Origin: an uncultured Lachnospiraceae bacterium | Lineage (GTDB): Bacteria > Bacillota > Clostridia > Lachnospirales > Lachnospiraceae | DNA length: 64,000 bases | Direction of reading: 5' to 3' | NCBI GenBank assembly: GCA_934437985.1 | Contig: CAKSBI010000001.1 | Coordinates: 62,001 to 126,000, forward strand | Shown: piece after piece, positions 54,096 through 62,680 of the stretch | Numbering within the stretch: position 1 is the first letter of the stretch | Layout: the number at the start of each line of letters is the position of its first letter | Made by a program: the position numbers and the translations under genes | The notes under the pieces: generated by a model | Seen by the model: only the letters and a program-made list of their open reading frames with translations | The model's database searches: none | What the model was told of the DNA's origin: nothing

Positions 54096-55793
54096 TTAAT
54101 AATTACCAAGTATTGCCATTTCATCAGAAACAGCATTTACGGCAGCAAGTGCCTTGTTGACACACTGCATACTCAGGTTGCCGGATATATCAACAAAGAA
54201 TCTGTATTCCCAGTTTCTGCGCTTAACAGGCCTTGATTCAATCTTCTCCAGATTGATTCCGTAATTGTAAAAATGCGACAAAATCTTATATAATGCACCA
54301 CTTTCATGTCGGGTCTCAAAACTTATGCTTATTCTTCCGGCATTGTGTACATATTGCTTCTTGCTTGATATTATTACAAACCTTGTACTGTTATTGCTGC
54401 TCTCATTGACTACAGGTTTCAAAACCTCAAGTCCATATACCTTAGCCGCCCTTTTTGAAGCTATTGCGGCATGGGTGATATCCTGCTCATCCATAACTCT
54501 TTTGGCACCTGTTGCAGTACTTCCGACTGTAATGGGATGCATATATGGATGCTGCTCCAGAAATGATGAACATTGCCTTATTCCCTGCGTATGTGAATAC
54601 ACGGTTCTTATACCCTCAATCGTGCTTCCCGGAAGTCCCAGAAGTGCCTGCTCAATTCTTACGATCTGTTCTCCGACAATATATATATTATACTCATGCA
54701 TATGATCGTATATATCAGTTATCCCGCCTGTAGAGGAATTTTCAATAGGGAACACACCATAATCCGCAGCGCCATCATTTACAGCCTTCATAACATCTGT
54801 AAACTTTGGAAGTGGAAATGACTGATATCCGCTCTCACCAAAGAAATCTTCCATAGCCTGCTGTGAATGGGTTCCCTCAACCCCGAAATAGGCTATTCTT
54901 GTGTGCTCATTCACTTCAAGCATGTCTATGGACGTAAAGCCCGACTCAAATTCTCCTGCATCACAGCCTTCATCTGCCTTCTCAATTAACTCCTTATATA
55001 TCTGATAGATAGTCTTACGGTATACAGGATGCATCGCATAAGGTGCGATCTGTGCAAGCGGTTTCAGTACAAACTCACGTTTTACCGCCTCAATATGTGG
55101 CACAACAAGGTCGGGATCACCAATTATCATCTCATCATATAATATTATATCTATATCTATGGTACGTGGACCCCAGTGAATCTCACGTACCCTGTCATCA
55201 TCTGCCTCTATCCCATGTATTACCTCAAGAAGCCTGTGAGGTTCAAGAAGTGTCCTGATCATAACGGCGGCATTGATAAAATCATCCTGTTCAACATTAC
55301 CAACCGGAGCGGTCTCAATATAATCAGAGACCTTGACCAGCTGTATTCCAAAGCAGTCGCCAAGTGCTGCAACAGCCTTGTCAAGATGCCCCTCTCTGTC
55401 ACCCATGTTAGAACCAAGACTGAGATAGACAGTGTGCCATCCCCGTTCTATCCTGACTGAAACATCCTCAAGCGGCATATGGACAGGTGCCCATGGCTTT
55501 TTTATCTCCAGCATGAGCTTTTCAACATCATTATACTCAAGTAATAGCTGTTCAGCCAGACGCTCTGCAAGTGTTTCAATAAGATTATATGTATTCTCCT
55601 CAACATATTCCTTTACCGTCCGGCATACATCTGCATAATTTACTGATTTTGAAATATCGTCCTCATCAGCTGCTGCGGAACAGTCAGTATACATATCTAC
55701 AGATATATCAAACTTTTGTCCGACAACATTTTCTTCCGGCATCACACCATGATATGCGAATACTGACAGGTTATTTATACTTATTATGTCCAT
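54096..55793 (-). CDS. Triple fusion: dihydroneopterin aldolase - HPPK - prephenate dehydratase
   Basis: A 565-residue unbroken frame with three enzymes. Residues 1-118 are FolB (YHGVMPEENVVGQKF with the catalytic Glu, and KKPWAPV with the Lys). Residues 121-272 are FolK (VYLSLGSNMGDRE; metal aspartates D213/D215 in RTIDIDIILY; VPHIEAVKREFVL). Residues 298-475 are prephenate dehydratase (RIAYFGVEGTHSQQA; GVFPIENSSTGGI; T470-R471-F472), and 486-565 an ACT domain with the Phe-sensing ESRP (519-522). No chorismate mutase domain. FolB-FolK fusions are known; joining PheA is unusual. GGAGGAG precedes the ATG. Confidence 0.92.
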   Translation of the reverse strand: MDIISINNLSVFAYHGVMPEENVVGQKFDISVDMYTDCSAAADEDDISKSVNYADVCRTVKEYVEENTYNLIETLAERLAEQLLLEYNDVEKLMLEIKKPWAPVHMPLEDVSVRIERGWHTVYLSLGSNMGDREGHLDKAVAALGDCFGIQLVKVSDYIETAPVGNVEQDDFINAAVMIRTLLEPHRLLEVIHGIEADDDRVREIHWGPRTIDIDIILYDEMIIGDPDLVVPHIEAVKREFVLKPLAQIAPYAMHPVYRKTIYQIYKELIEKADEGCDAGEFESGFTSIDMLEVNEHTRIAYFGVEGTHSQQAMEDFFGESGYQSFPLPKFTDVMKAVNDGAADYGVFPIENSSTGGITDIYDHMHEYNIYIVGEQIVRIEQALLGLPGSTIEGIRTVYSHTQGIRQCSSFLEQHPYMHPITVGSTATGAKRVMDEQDITHAAIASKRAAKVYGLEVLKPVVNESSNNSTRFVIISSKKQYVHNAGRISISFETRHESGALYKILSHFYNYGINLEKIESRPVKRRNWEYRFFVDISGNLSMQCVNKALAAVNAVSDEMAILGNY

Positions 55794-55805
55794 TGTATCT
55801 CCTCC

Positions 55806-55828
55806 AAAAATACCTATATACGGTATTT
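55806..55828 (-). repeat. Small hairpin between folP and the fusion gene
   Basis: AAAATACC (55806-55813) and GGTATTTT (55821-55828) form an eight-base stem with a seven-base loop. It overlaps the folP stop, and TTTTTGG follows on the minus strand, just before GGAGG. It may attenuate or stabilise; it is too weak to call a full terminator. Confidence 0.35.
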
Positions 55829-56674
55829 TAACAGTTCCTCTGCCATCATTATTGCCCTCTTATTGCTTTTAACATTATGGACACGCACATAACTGCATCC
55901 ATACATAACGGCCATAACGCTGGTTGCGACCGTGCCCTCAAGGCGTTCACCGACCGGAAGGTCAAGGGTTATGCCGATCAGTGACTTTCCCGAAGTCCCA
56001 AGAAGCACAGGGAAGCCCATATTATTAAATCTGTCAAGATTAGCGGTTACAGCCATATTCATATAATAGTCCTTAGCAAATCCCACTCCGGGGTCTATCA
56101 TTATTCTGTCTCTTCCAATCCCTGCCTCAAGTGCCATGCCAACAGATTCATTAATACCCTCAATAACGGAATCAATACCTGCAGGCACCATACCGCAGTC
56201 ATATGCCCCCGCCCCATCAGCTGCATGTATTGTGTTAACGGAATTATGCATTATACATACTGACGTATCAGTCTGCTTTACAATATCTGCCATCAATTCG
56301 GTATTACCTTCAAACTTAAGCCCCCATATATCATTTATCAGGTCAGCACCCGCATAAGCTGCTTCCCTTGCAACACGGCTGTGATATGTATCAACCGAAA
56401 CCGGAATATCAAACTTACTCTTTATCTGTTCAATGACCGGAATGATTCTGCGCAATTCCTCATCGTCACCTACAGGCGTATAACCGGGCCTTGTTGACTC
56501 TCCCCCGATATCAATAATATCAGCACCCTCGTCAATCAGGCGCTCACACCGGATAAGTGCCCTGTCAACATCATTATACTTCCCTCCATCCGAAAATGAA
56601 TCCGGTGTAACATTAAGAATTGCCATAATGTATGTCTTTCCCTTATCTTCAAATGTCCTGTTTCCTATCTTCAT
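55814..56674 (-). CDS. folP: Dihydropteroate synthase
   Basis: A 286-residue TIM-barrel DHPS. Pterin/pyrophosphate loops: ILNVTPDSFSDGG and IDIGGESTRPGYTPV. VSVDTYHSRVAREAAYAGAD and MIDPGVGFAKDY, and the C-terminal RVHNVK complete the active site. It joins p-aminobenzoate to the pterin made by FolE, FolB and FolK, all encoded here. AAGGAG precedes the ATG. It lies 24 bases after folE. Confidence 0.97.
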   Translation of the reverse strand: MKIGNRTFEDKGKTYIMAILNVTPDSFSDGGKYNDVDRALIRCERLIDEGADIIDIGGESTRPGYTPVGDDEELRRIIPVIEQIKSKFDIPVSVDTYHSRVAREAAYAGADLINDIWGLKFEGNTELMADIVKQTDTSVCIMHNSVNTIHAADGAGAYDCGMVPAGIDSVIEGINESVGMALEAGIGRDRIMIDPGVGFAKDYYMNMAVTANLDRFNNMGFPVLLGTSGKSLIGITLDLPVGERLEGTVATSVMAVMYGCSYVRVHNVKSNKRAIMMAEELLKYRI

Positions 56675-56698
56675 ATTATCTCCTTCAAAAACCTTATA

Positions 56699-57250
56699 TC
56701 ACATTACAAGCCCAAGAAATGTTTTCCTGAGCGATTCATCATTTTCAAAGCAGCCCCTGTTAACAATTGTTACAGTCTTAGTTCCGGGCTTTTTTATTCC
56801 CCTCATACTCATGCACATATGTTCAGCCTCAATCATTACAACAACACCCTTTGGTTCAAGAAATCTCATAATATCATCTGCTATCTGAGCTGTAAGCTGT
56901 TCCTGTATCTGTGCACGTCTTGCATATACCTCAACAGTTCTTGCAAGCTTGCTTATTCCTACAACCCTGCCATCCGGAACATATCCTATATGAACGCTGC
57001 CATAAAACGGCAATAAATGGTGCTCACATAACGAATAAAATTGTATATCCTTTTCTATTACTAGTTCATTATTTTCAGCAGTAAATGTCCTTTGCAGATG
57101 CTCCTTTGCAGTTGTATTCATTCCCGCAAATAATTCCTCACACATGTTTGCAACTCTGGCAGGTGTCTGCACCAGTCCTTCCCTGTCAGGATTTTCACCA
57201 ATGCCTTCGAGCAGCATGTATACTGCCTTTTCAATTTTTTCTTTATCCAA
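56699..57250 (-). CDS. folE: GTP cyclohydrolase I
   Basis: A 183-residue FolE of normal length. Zinc ligands lie in SLCEHHLLPFYG and AEHMCMSMRG; VVGISKLARTVEVYARRAQI and QEQLTAQIADDI are the conserved substrate-binding stretches. First enzyme of the pterin branch. The start is a TTG at 57250 with GGAGG nine bases before it. A 19-codon frame with its own ribosome site overlaps the start (57243-57302). Confidence 0.96.
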   Translation of the reverse strand: MDKEKIEKAVYMLLEGIGENPDREGLVQTPARVANMCEELFAGMNTTAKEHLQRTFTAENNELVIEKDIQFYSLCEHHLLPFYGSVHIGYVPDGRVVGISKLARTVEVYARRAQIQEQLTAQIADDIMRFLEPKGVVVMIEAEHMCMSMRGIKKPGTKTVTIVNRGCFENDESLRKTFLGLVM

Positions 57251-57302
57251 TTTGATATGCCTCCGTATTACTATTATTCTGACTTATATATCTTAATCCC
57301 AT
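57243..57302 (-). CDS. Possible short leader peptide before folE
   Basis: An ATG at 57302 with AAAGGAG about 11 bases upstream opens the peptide MGLRYISQNNSNTEAYQIG, and the TAA overlaps the first codons of folE in another frame. It begins just after the HD-GYP stop. It could couple folE translation or be chance. Confidence 0.2.
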   Translation of the reverse strand: MGLRYISQNNSNTEAYQIG

Positions 57303-57318
57303 GATGGATATATCTCCT

Positions 57319-58788
57319 TTAATCCGCCTGCCCTTCCTGACAAACAGCACGCTGGAGAATATTAACCAGATGACCATCTATCTTACCCTCATCTGCCATA
57401 TTGTGAAGAATTTCAAACGACCTGCCGGGCGTAATAGGTTTTTTATATGGTCTGTCAGCAGATGTCAGGGCATCATATATATCTACCACGGTAAGTATCC
57501 TGCTTTCAAGCTCCAGTTCATCTGCCTTAAGCCCCATAGGATAACCTGTTCCATCAAGATACTCATGATGTGTTGATGCATACTTATTAACATTGCTGTA
57601 ATGTGAATTAAAATGCACCTTGTCAAGAATTGTCTTTGTCATTACAACATGGTTTTCCATCTCTATACGTTCTTTATCAGTCAGTGTCCCCTTTCTGATT
57701 GACAGGCATTCTGTCTCATATTCAGTAAGGTAACGGATGCTTTCGCCCGACTGCGTAATATATACCTTTTTTGATATATCATGCACCCTGTCAATAATAT
57801 CTTCCCGCAAAACTCCCTGACCGTCAATATTCCTTATAAATGTAAGTATATTCTTTAACTCATTATGTCTGTCCCTGAATTCATCTTCAGTTATCCTTCC
57901 CTTAAGAAAGTCAATCTCATAATATGCATCTAAAAGCTTGTAGCGTTCCTCAATAACGGCATCTCTTCCATCAAGCCTTGTAGCCTTGTTCATAATCTCA
58001 AGTGGAACAACCATCTTTCCAATATCATGTACCGATGCAGCAAGCTCCAGCTGCTCCTTACGGTTCTCGTCAAAATATTCCTCTTCTTTACCTTCTCTGT
58101 GGAGCCTGTTGATCATATCCGCTATCATAATTGCATAGCGTGTTACCTTTCTCGTATGTGAGCCGTTATATGGAGTTCTTTTGTCAACCGCCATCGCAAA
58201 TGCATCAACAAATGAATGCATCTGGCACTTCACTTCCTCCATATACATCATGTTAGATACAGAAACGGCAGCCTGTGAACCAAGCGAACGCAGTACAAAT
58301 TCCATATCTTCGGAAAACGGAACTATACTGCCTTCATCATCCATGGCATTGACCAGCTGTATAACCCCGATTATATTATCATCCATATCGACCATCGGGA
58401 CAACCAGCATTGACTTTGTACGGTAACCGTTCAGCTTATCATATGCTCTTGTTCCCTCAAAATTATACCTGTCACTGCAGTAAGCATCCTCTATGTTAAC
58501 CAGTTCTCTGTGTATGGCTGAATATGCACAGACATTTTCTTCCTTCATCCCAATGTGCGGAAGCCCTATAACATCATCCTTTTCACCCCGGCTTACCCCT
58601 TTTGATATTATTTTCATGATATTAAACTCAAGCGAATCACCATTATACATATAAAGTGTTCCGCCATCACAGTTAGTAAGCTCCATGCCTGTAGATATTA
58701 TATTGCTCAGTAACCTGCCACGGTCCTTTTCTGTGGTAAGTAATATTCCAACTCTGACAATCTCCCTAAATTCCTTCCGGGTAAGCAT
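57319..58788 (-). CDS. GAF / HD-GYP protein, probable cyclic-di-GMP phosphodiesterase
   Basis: A 489-residue cytoplasmic protein. A GAF domain (about 10-180) has CDGGTLYMYNGDSLEFNIMK and IIGVIQLVNAMD. The HD domain follows with HDIGK (254-258) and HHEYLDGTGYPMGL (407-420), the HD-GYP signature. Between them lies an extra segment of about 95 residues (273-369), absent from ordinary HD-GYP domains. No receiver domain. Its ligand is unknown. It is in the middle of folate genes; no link is known. AGGAGG precedes the ATG. Confidence 0.85.
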   Translation of the reverse strand: MLTRKEFREIVRVGILLTTEKDRGRLLSNIISTGMELTNCDGGTLYMYNGDSLEFNIMKIISKGVSRGEKDDVIGLPHIGMKEENVCAYSAIHRELVNIEDAYCSDRYNFEGTRAYDKLNGYRTKSMLVVPMVDMDDNIIGVIQLVNAMDDEGSIVPFSEDMEFVLRSLGSQAAVSVSNMMYMEEVKCQMHSFVDAFAMAVDKRTPYNGSHTRKVTRYAIMIADMINRLHREGKEEEYFDENRKEQLELAASVHDIGKMVVPLEIMNKATRLDGRDAVIEERYKLLDAYYEIDFLKGRITEDEFRDRHNELKNILTFIRNIDGQGVLREDIIDRVHDISKKVYITQSGESIRYLTEYETECLSIRKGTLTDKERIEMENHVVMTKTILDKVHFNSHYSNVNKYASTHHEYLDGTGYPMGLKADELELESRILTVVDIYDALTSADRPYKKPITPGRSFEILHNMADEGKIDGHLVNILQRAVCQEGQAD

Positions 58789-58817
58789 TAATTGTATCCT
58801 CCTGTAAACACAATGTA

Positions 58818-58917
58818 CTAATTCCAGTCTATACTTCCATCTCCAACTGCACCATACAGTGTATCGCTGTCCCTGTCTCTGTCAGGCTTCTTATAATAGT
58901 ATCATATACATATCCAT
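58818..58917 (-). pseudogene. Orphan coding-like stretch, possibly a frameshifted small gene
   Basis: In the 143-base gap between folC and the HD-GYP gene an open segment (58901-58818) reads KKPDRDRDSDTLYGAVGDGS and ends SIDWN then TAG. Upstream in a neighbouring frame an ATG at 58917 gives MDMYMILL, hydrophobic, then stops. Joining the two frames would give a small protein with a membrane start and an acidic/basic tail. This may be a broken gene or chance. Confidence 0.2.
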
Positions 58918-58931
58918 AAAGTCTATATCTT

Positions 58932-60218
58932 TTATTCTACTGTACAAAGTGACAATGAACCAAATATTACAATAACGGTCTTCTCCCTCTCTCCATATAC
59001 TGTTTTATTAATTATATCCTCTGAAACCTCATGCGCAGACATATTTTCATGAACTATCGTGCCTGTATCAGTTATTATCCCTATCTTTTCTGCAAGCGCT
59101 CCTGCATCCATGCCTCTTTTTCCCGGAGCTGTCACTGTATGTATAATCTCAAACAGACCTTTTATATTTTTCAGCATTCCATCAGTGTCCTTATCAGCAA
59201 ATACTCCCATTATTCCTATCCTTCTGTAGACATCTGCAGGAAATAATGTATTAATACTCTCTGCAAGCACCTTAATTCCGGCAACATTATGCGCCCCATC
59301 AATAATAAGATATGGTTTTTCAGATATAACCTCAAACCTGTGCGGCCACACAGCCTTTCTTAGTGCATTATTAATCATGGTACCGGACAGGTCAGCCTTA
59401 TCTGACAGTTCTTTTACTGCCTTAATTGCAACAGAAGCATTATCAGGCTGATAGGTACCCGGCATATTAACCGTATATTTCTCTCCACTTATTTCAAATA
59501 TGGTATCTTTAATATTATATATACATCCCTGCGGTACATCACAGTAACGTACAACCGCATTATTCCTTCCGGCATATTCTTCAAGCACCTTACTGACAGC
59601 CCCTGACTGTACAGCACTTACAACCTTAACACCATTTCTCATAATACCCGCTTTATTATATGCAATCTCTGCTTCCGTATTACCAAGAATGGCAGTATGA
59701 TCCTTTGATATAGATGTAAATACACACATATCTTTATTATCTACCGCATTAGTTGCATCTTCACTTCCACCAAGGCCGCATTCAAGTACAACATAATCAC
59801 ATTTCCATCTCTCAAATGCCATATATGCCATCGCTGTCTCTATTTCAAACTGGGTAAGCTGTCTTAAATCTTTCATATTTTCTTCGGATATGCATCTGAT
59901 CCTGCTAATGTACTCTGCCACTTCTTCCTTACTTATATAGCTCTTTTCATCATTAACAAGCTTTTGTACCCTCTCTGTATAACCATCAAGTGCAGGTGAT
60001 ACATATCTTCCGACCGTATAGCCCATTTCATTTAATATGTACGCAATAAATGTGGATACTGAACCTTTGCCATTAGTTCCCGCTATATGAATATTTTTAA
60101 CTGTCTTTTCAGGATTACCAAGCTGCTTCAGCAGCGCCCTCATTGGTTCAAGCCCCATAACCATTCCATTTTTTCTGTTAACCTCTTCAAGATATTCCAT
60201 ACACTCGTTGTAATTCAT
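58932..60218 (-). CDS. folC: Folylpolyglutamate / dihydrofolate synthase
   Basis: A 428-residue Mur-ligase-type FolC. P-loop IHIAGTNGKGSVSTFIAYIL, the CGLGGSEDATNAV block, SISKDHTAILGNTEAEIAYN and LIIDGAHNVAGIKVL are all present. It adds glutamate to dihydropteroate and to folates, finishing the pathway started by FolE. GGAG precedes the ATG by ten bases. It starts only 15 bases after the serA terminator T-run. Confidence 0.95.
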   Translation of the reverse strand: MNYNECMEYLEEVNRKNGMVMGLEPMRALLKQLGNPEKTVKNIHIAGTNGKGSVSTFIAYILNEMGYTVGRYVSPALDGYTERVQKLVNDEKSYISKEEVAEYISRIRCISEENMKDLRQLTQFEIETAMAYMAFERWKCDYVVLECGLGGSEDATNAVDNKDMCVFTSISKDHTAILGNTEAEIAYNKAGIMRNGVKVVSAVQSGAVSKVLEEYAGRNNAVVRYCDVPQGCIYNIKDTIFEISGEKYTVNMPGTYQPDNASVAIKAVKELSDKADLSGTMINNALRKAVWPHRFEVISEKPYLIIDGAHNVAGIKVLAESINTLFPADVYRRIGIMGVFADKDTDGMLKNIKGLFEIIHTVTAPGKRGMDAGALAEKIGIITDTGTIVHENMSAHEVSEDIINKTVYGEREKTVIVIFGSLSLCTVE

Positions 60219-60232
60219 AACAATTGGTCTCC

Positions 60233-60271
60233 ATCGAAAAATAAGTGCCAGCCATACTGACCGACACTTAT
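60233..60271 (-). terminator. Rho-independent terminator after serA
   Basis: On the minus strand a 13-base stem (60271-60241, several G-U pairs, loop AGTAT) ends in CACTTATTTTTCG. It ends the serC-serA transcript. folC begins 15 bases later, so the hairpin also lies in any folC leader unless folC is expressed by readthrough. Confidence 0.75.
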
Positions 60272-60294
60272 GAATTGTTGTATTGCAATAATTA

Positions 60295-61461
60295 TTATCT
60301 GACTATTCTCGCCCTTAACACTCCGTCAATTGCTTCAAGCTTATCTATCATATTCTGTGTTGAAGGTGAGCCGATATCAACGATCGAATAAGCATAATCC
60401 CCACGGCTCTTATCAACCATATGCTCAATGTTAACACCTTCAGAAGAAAATACACTTGAACAGTTTGTGATAAGGTTAGGAATATTACGGTGGCAGATTG
60501 TAATTCTTCCGGCAGATGTGCATACGCCTGCATCACATAACGGATAGTTAACAGAATTCCTTATATTACCATTTTCGATAAAATCCTTAATCTCATTAAC
60601 TGCCATTACCGCACAATTATCTTCTGATTCAGCTGTTGAAGCACCAAGATGAGGAGTAATAACTGTATTCTTCATCTTAACTGATGTAGGATTGGCAAAA
60701 TCCGTCATATACTTTGCAACTTTTCCTGATTCAAGTGCTTCTGCAAGATCATCTTCATTAACAAGGACATCGCGTGCATAATTAATAATTACAACCCCAT
60801 CCTTCATCTGTGCAATTGTGTCTTTGTTAATCATACCCTTTGTATCATCAAGAAGCGGTACATGGACTGTAATATAATCACACTGTGAGAATATCTCTTC
60901 CCTGTCTTTTACAATGTGGACAAGTCTTGAAAGGTTAAGTGCGTTGGCAACTGAAAGATATGGGTCGCATCCATAAACTTCCATTCCGAGGGCGCTTGCA
61001 GCATTGGCAACAAGAACTCCGATTGCCCCAAGCCCGATTATTCCAAGCTTCTTTCCCTGAATCTCGCATCCTGCAAAAGCCTTCTTAGCTTTTTCAGCTG
61101 ATTTTGCAATATTTCCATCTCCTGAATTATCATTAACCCAGTTAATTCCACCAACAATATCTCTTGATGCCATAAGAAGACCTGCTATAACAAGTTCCTT
61201 AACTCCATTGGCATTAGCACCAGGTGTATTAAATACTACAATACCCTGCTCTGCACACTTATCAAGCGGAATGTTATTAACCCCGGCACCTGCCCTCGCA
61301 ATTGCCTTAAGTGACTTAGGAAGCTCCATGTCATGCATTGCCGCACTTCTTACAAGAACTCCATCAGCCTCATTAATATCTTCACATATCTCATAGTTAT
61401 CACCTAACAGATCCAATCCTACCGCAGCAATTGGATTAAGACAGTTAATCTTAACAGCCAT
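60295..61461 (-). CDS. serA: D-3-phosphoglycerate dehydrogenase
   Basis: A 388-residue short-form SerA. The NAD-binding motif is GKKLGIIGLGAIGVLVANAA. Active-site Arg is in IINYARDVL and His in ITPHLGAST; the usual catalytic Glu region reads TDFANPTSVKMK, without a Glu at the expected place. A C-terminal ACT domain (about 318-388) may bind serine. The ATG at 61461 has GAGGTG upstream; a GTG at 61470 is the alternative. First step of serine synthesis, encoded 31 bases after serC. Confidence 0.94.
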   Translation of the reverse strand: MAVKINCLNPIAAVGLDLLGDNYEICEDINEADGVLVRSAAMHDMELPKSLKAIARAGAGVNNIPLDKCAEQGIVVFNTPGANANGVKELVIAGLLMASRDIVGGINWVNDNSGDGNIAKSAEKAKKAFAGCEIQGKKLGIIGLGAIGVLVANAASALGMEVYGCDPYLSVANALNLSRLVHIVKDREEIFSQCDYITVHVPLLDDTKGMINKDTIAQMKDGVVIINYARDVLVNEDDLAEALESGKVAKYMTDFANPTSVKMKNTVITPHLGASTAESEDNCAVMAVNEIKDFIENGNIRNSVNYPLCDAGVCTSAGRITICHRNIPNLITNCSSVFSSEGVNIEHMVDKSRGDYAYSIVDIGSPSTQNMIDKLEAIDGVLRARIVR

Positions 61462-61491
61462 TACCAGCACCTCATTTCTATATTGTACAAT

Positions 61492-62574
61492 TTACTTATT
61501 CTTTTTCTCAAAATCACCCATGAACTCAACAAGCTTCTCAACACCGGCCTTAGGCATTGCATTGTAAATACTTGCACGCATACCACCTACCGAGCGGTGT
61601 CCCTTAAGACTCTCAAGTCCTGCCTTCTTAGCCTCAGCTACAAACTTTGCATCAAGGTCAGCATCACCTGTGATAAATGGAACATTCATAAGTGAGCGGT
61701 CTTCCTTAACAACCGTTCCCTTGAATAATTCACTTGAATCAAGGAAGTCATAGAGAATCTTAGCCTTCTCTTCATTACGCTGCTTCATTACTTCAAGTCC
61801 GCCCATTTTCTTAATCCACTTAAATACCTTGCCACAGATATATATACCATATGCCGGAGGGGTGTTGTAAAGTGAATCGTTATCTGCATGCGTCTTGAAC
61901 TTAAGCATTGTAGGTGTTCCCGGAAGGACATCCTCTGTAATAAGATCTTCACGTATAATAGAGATAACAACACCTGCAGGTCCGATATTCTTCTGTACAC
62001 CACCATATACTATTCCATAATCTGAAACATTCATAGGCTCTGAAAGGAAACAGGATGATACATCTGATACAAGTGTTTTTCCTTTTGTATTAGGCAGCTT
62101 TTTAAACTTAGTGCCATATATTGTATTATTCTCGCAGATATATACATAGTCAGCATCCTCACTGATCGGCAGGTCCGAGCAGTCAGGAATGTATGAAAAT
62201 GTCTTATCCTCTGATGATGCAATAGCATTAGCCTTACCATATATGCAGGCTTCCTTATAGGCCTTCTTAGCCCACTGGCCGGTAATAATATAATCAGCAA
62301 CCTTATTCTTCATAAGGTTCATAGGAATCATTGCAAACTGTGTTGAAGCTCCACCCTGCATAAATAATACTTTATAGTTATCAGGAATGTTAAGTATATC
62401 TCTTAAATCCTGCTCAGCAGTCTTAATAATATTATCGTAAGTCTTGGATCTGTGGCTCATCTCCATAACTGACATTCCTGAGCCCTGATAATCCATCATC
62501 TCATCTGCCGCTTCTTTAAGTACTTCTTCCGGTAATACAGCCGGTCCTGCTGAGAAATTATATACTCTTCCCAT
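61492..62574 (-). CDS. serC: Phosphoserine aminotransferase
   Basis: A 360-residue class V aminotransferase. N-terminal RVYNFSAGPAVLPEEVLKEA and MSVMEMSHRS are SerC hallmarks; GGASTQFAM binds the cofactor phosphate, and the PLP lysine is in VYGGVQKNIGPAG. It converts 3-phosphohydroxypyruvate (from SerA) to phosphoserine. A serB gene is not in the window. AGAAGGAGG precedes the ATG. Confidence 0.96.
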   Translation of the reverse strand: MGRVYNFSAGPAVLPEEVLKEAADEMMDYQGSGMSVMEMSHRSKTYDNIIKTAEQDLRDILNIPDNYKVLFMQGGASTQFAMIPMNLMKNKVADYIITGQWAKKAYKEACIYGKANAIASSEDKTFSYIPDCSDLPISEDADYVYICENNTIYGTKFKKLPNTKGKTLVSDVSSCFLSEPMNVSDYGIVYGGVQKNIGPAGVVISIIREDLITEDVLPGTPTMLKFKTHADNDSLYNTPPAYGIYICGKVFKWIKKMGGLEVMKQRNEEKAKILYDFLDSSELFKGTVVKEDRSLMNVPFITGDADLDAKFVAEAKKAGLESLKGHRSVGGMRASIYNAMPKAGVEKLVEFMGDFEKKNK

Positions 62575-62588
62575 CTTTTCCTCCTTCT

Positions 62589-62604
62589 ATGGATATGTAT
62601 CCAT
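62589..62604. repeat. Palindrome in the serC leader
   Basis: ATGGATA and TATCCAT arms with a two-base centre lie just before the serC ribosome site. It could be an operator or small hairpin. No known regulator site is recognised. Confidence 0.3.
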
Positions 62605-62651
62605 CAATAAAAATATATATAATGTATATCTTTGGTCTGACACTATTATTC

Positions 62652-62680
62652 ATTGTATGAGTCTGTTAAATAATTGTCAA
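62652..62680 (-). promoter_or_regulatory. Promoter of serC-serA
   Basis: Consensus TTGACA (62680-62675), 17-base spacer, TACAAT (62657-62652). The -35 covers the ilvB stop codon. Start near 62645, giving a leader of about 70 bases that includes the palindrome at 62589-62604. One of the best promoters in the window. Confidence 0.78.

Noticed and set aside
54096..55793. Fusion gene as an artefact of a missed stop codon
   Set aside because: The 565-codon frame is continuous, the linker is short and coding-like, and no ribosome site or start suitable for a separate dehydratase gene is seen at the junction.
58789..58931. c-di-GMP riboswitch in front of the HD-GYP gene
   Set aside because: No conserved GEMM core could be found; the stretch looks more like decayed coding sequence.
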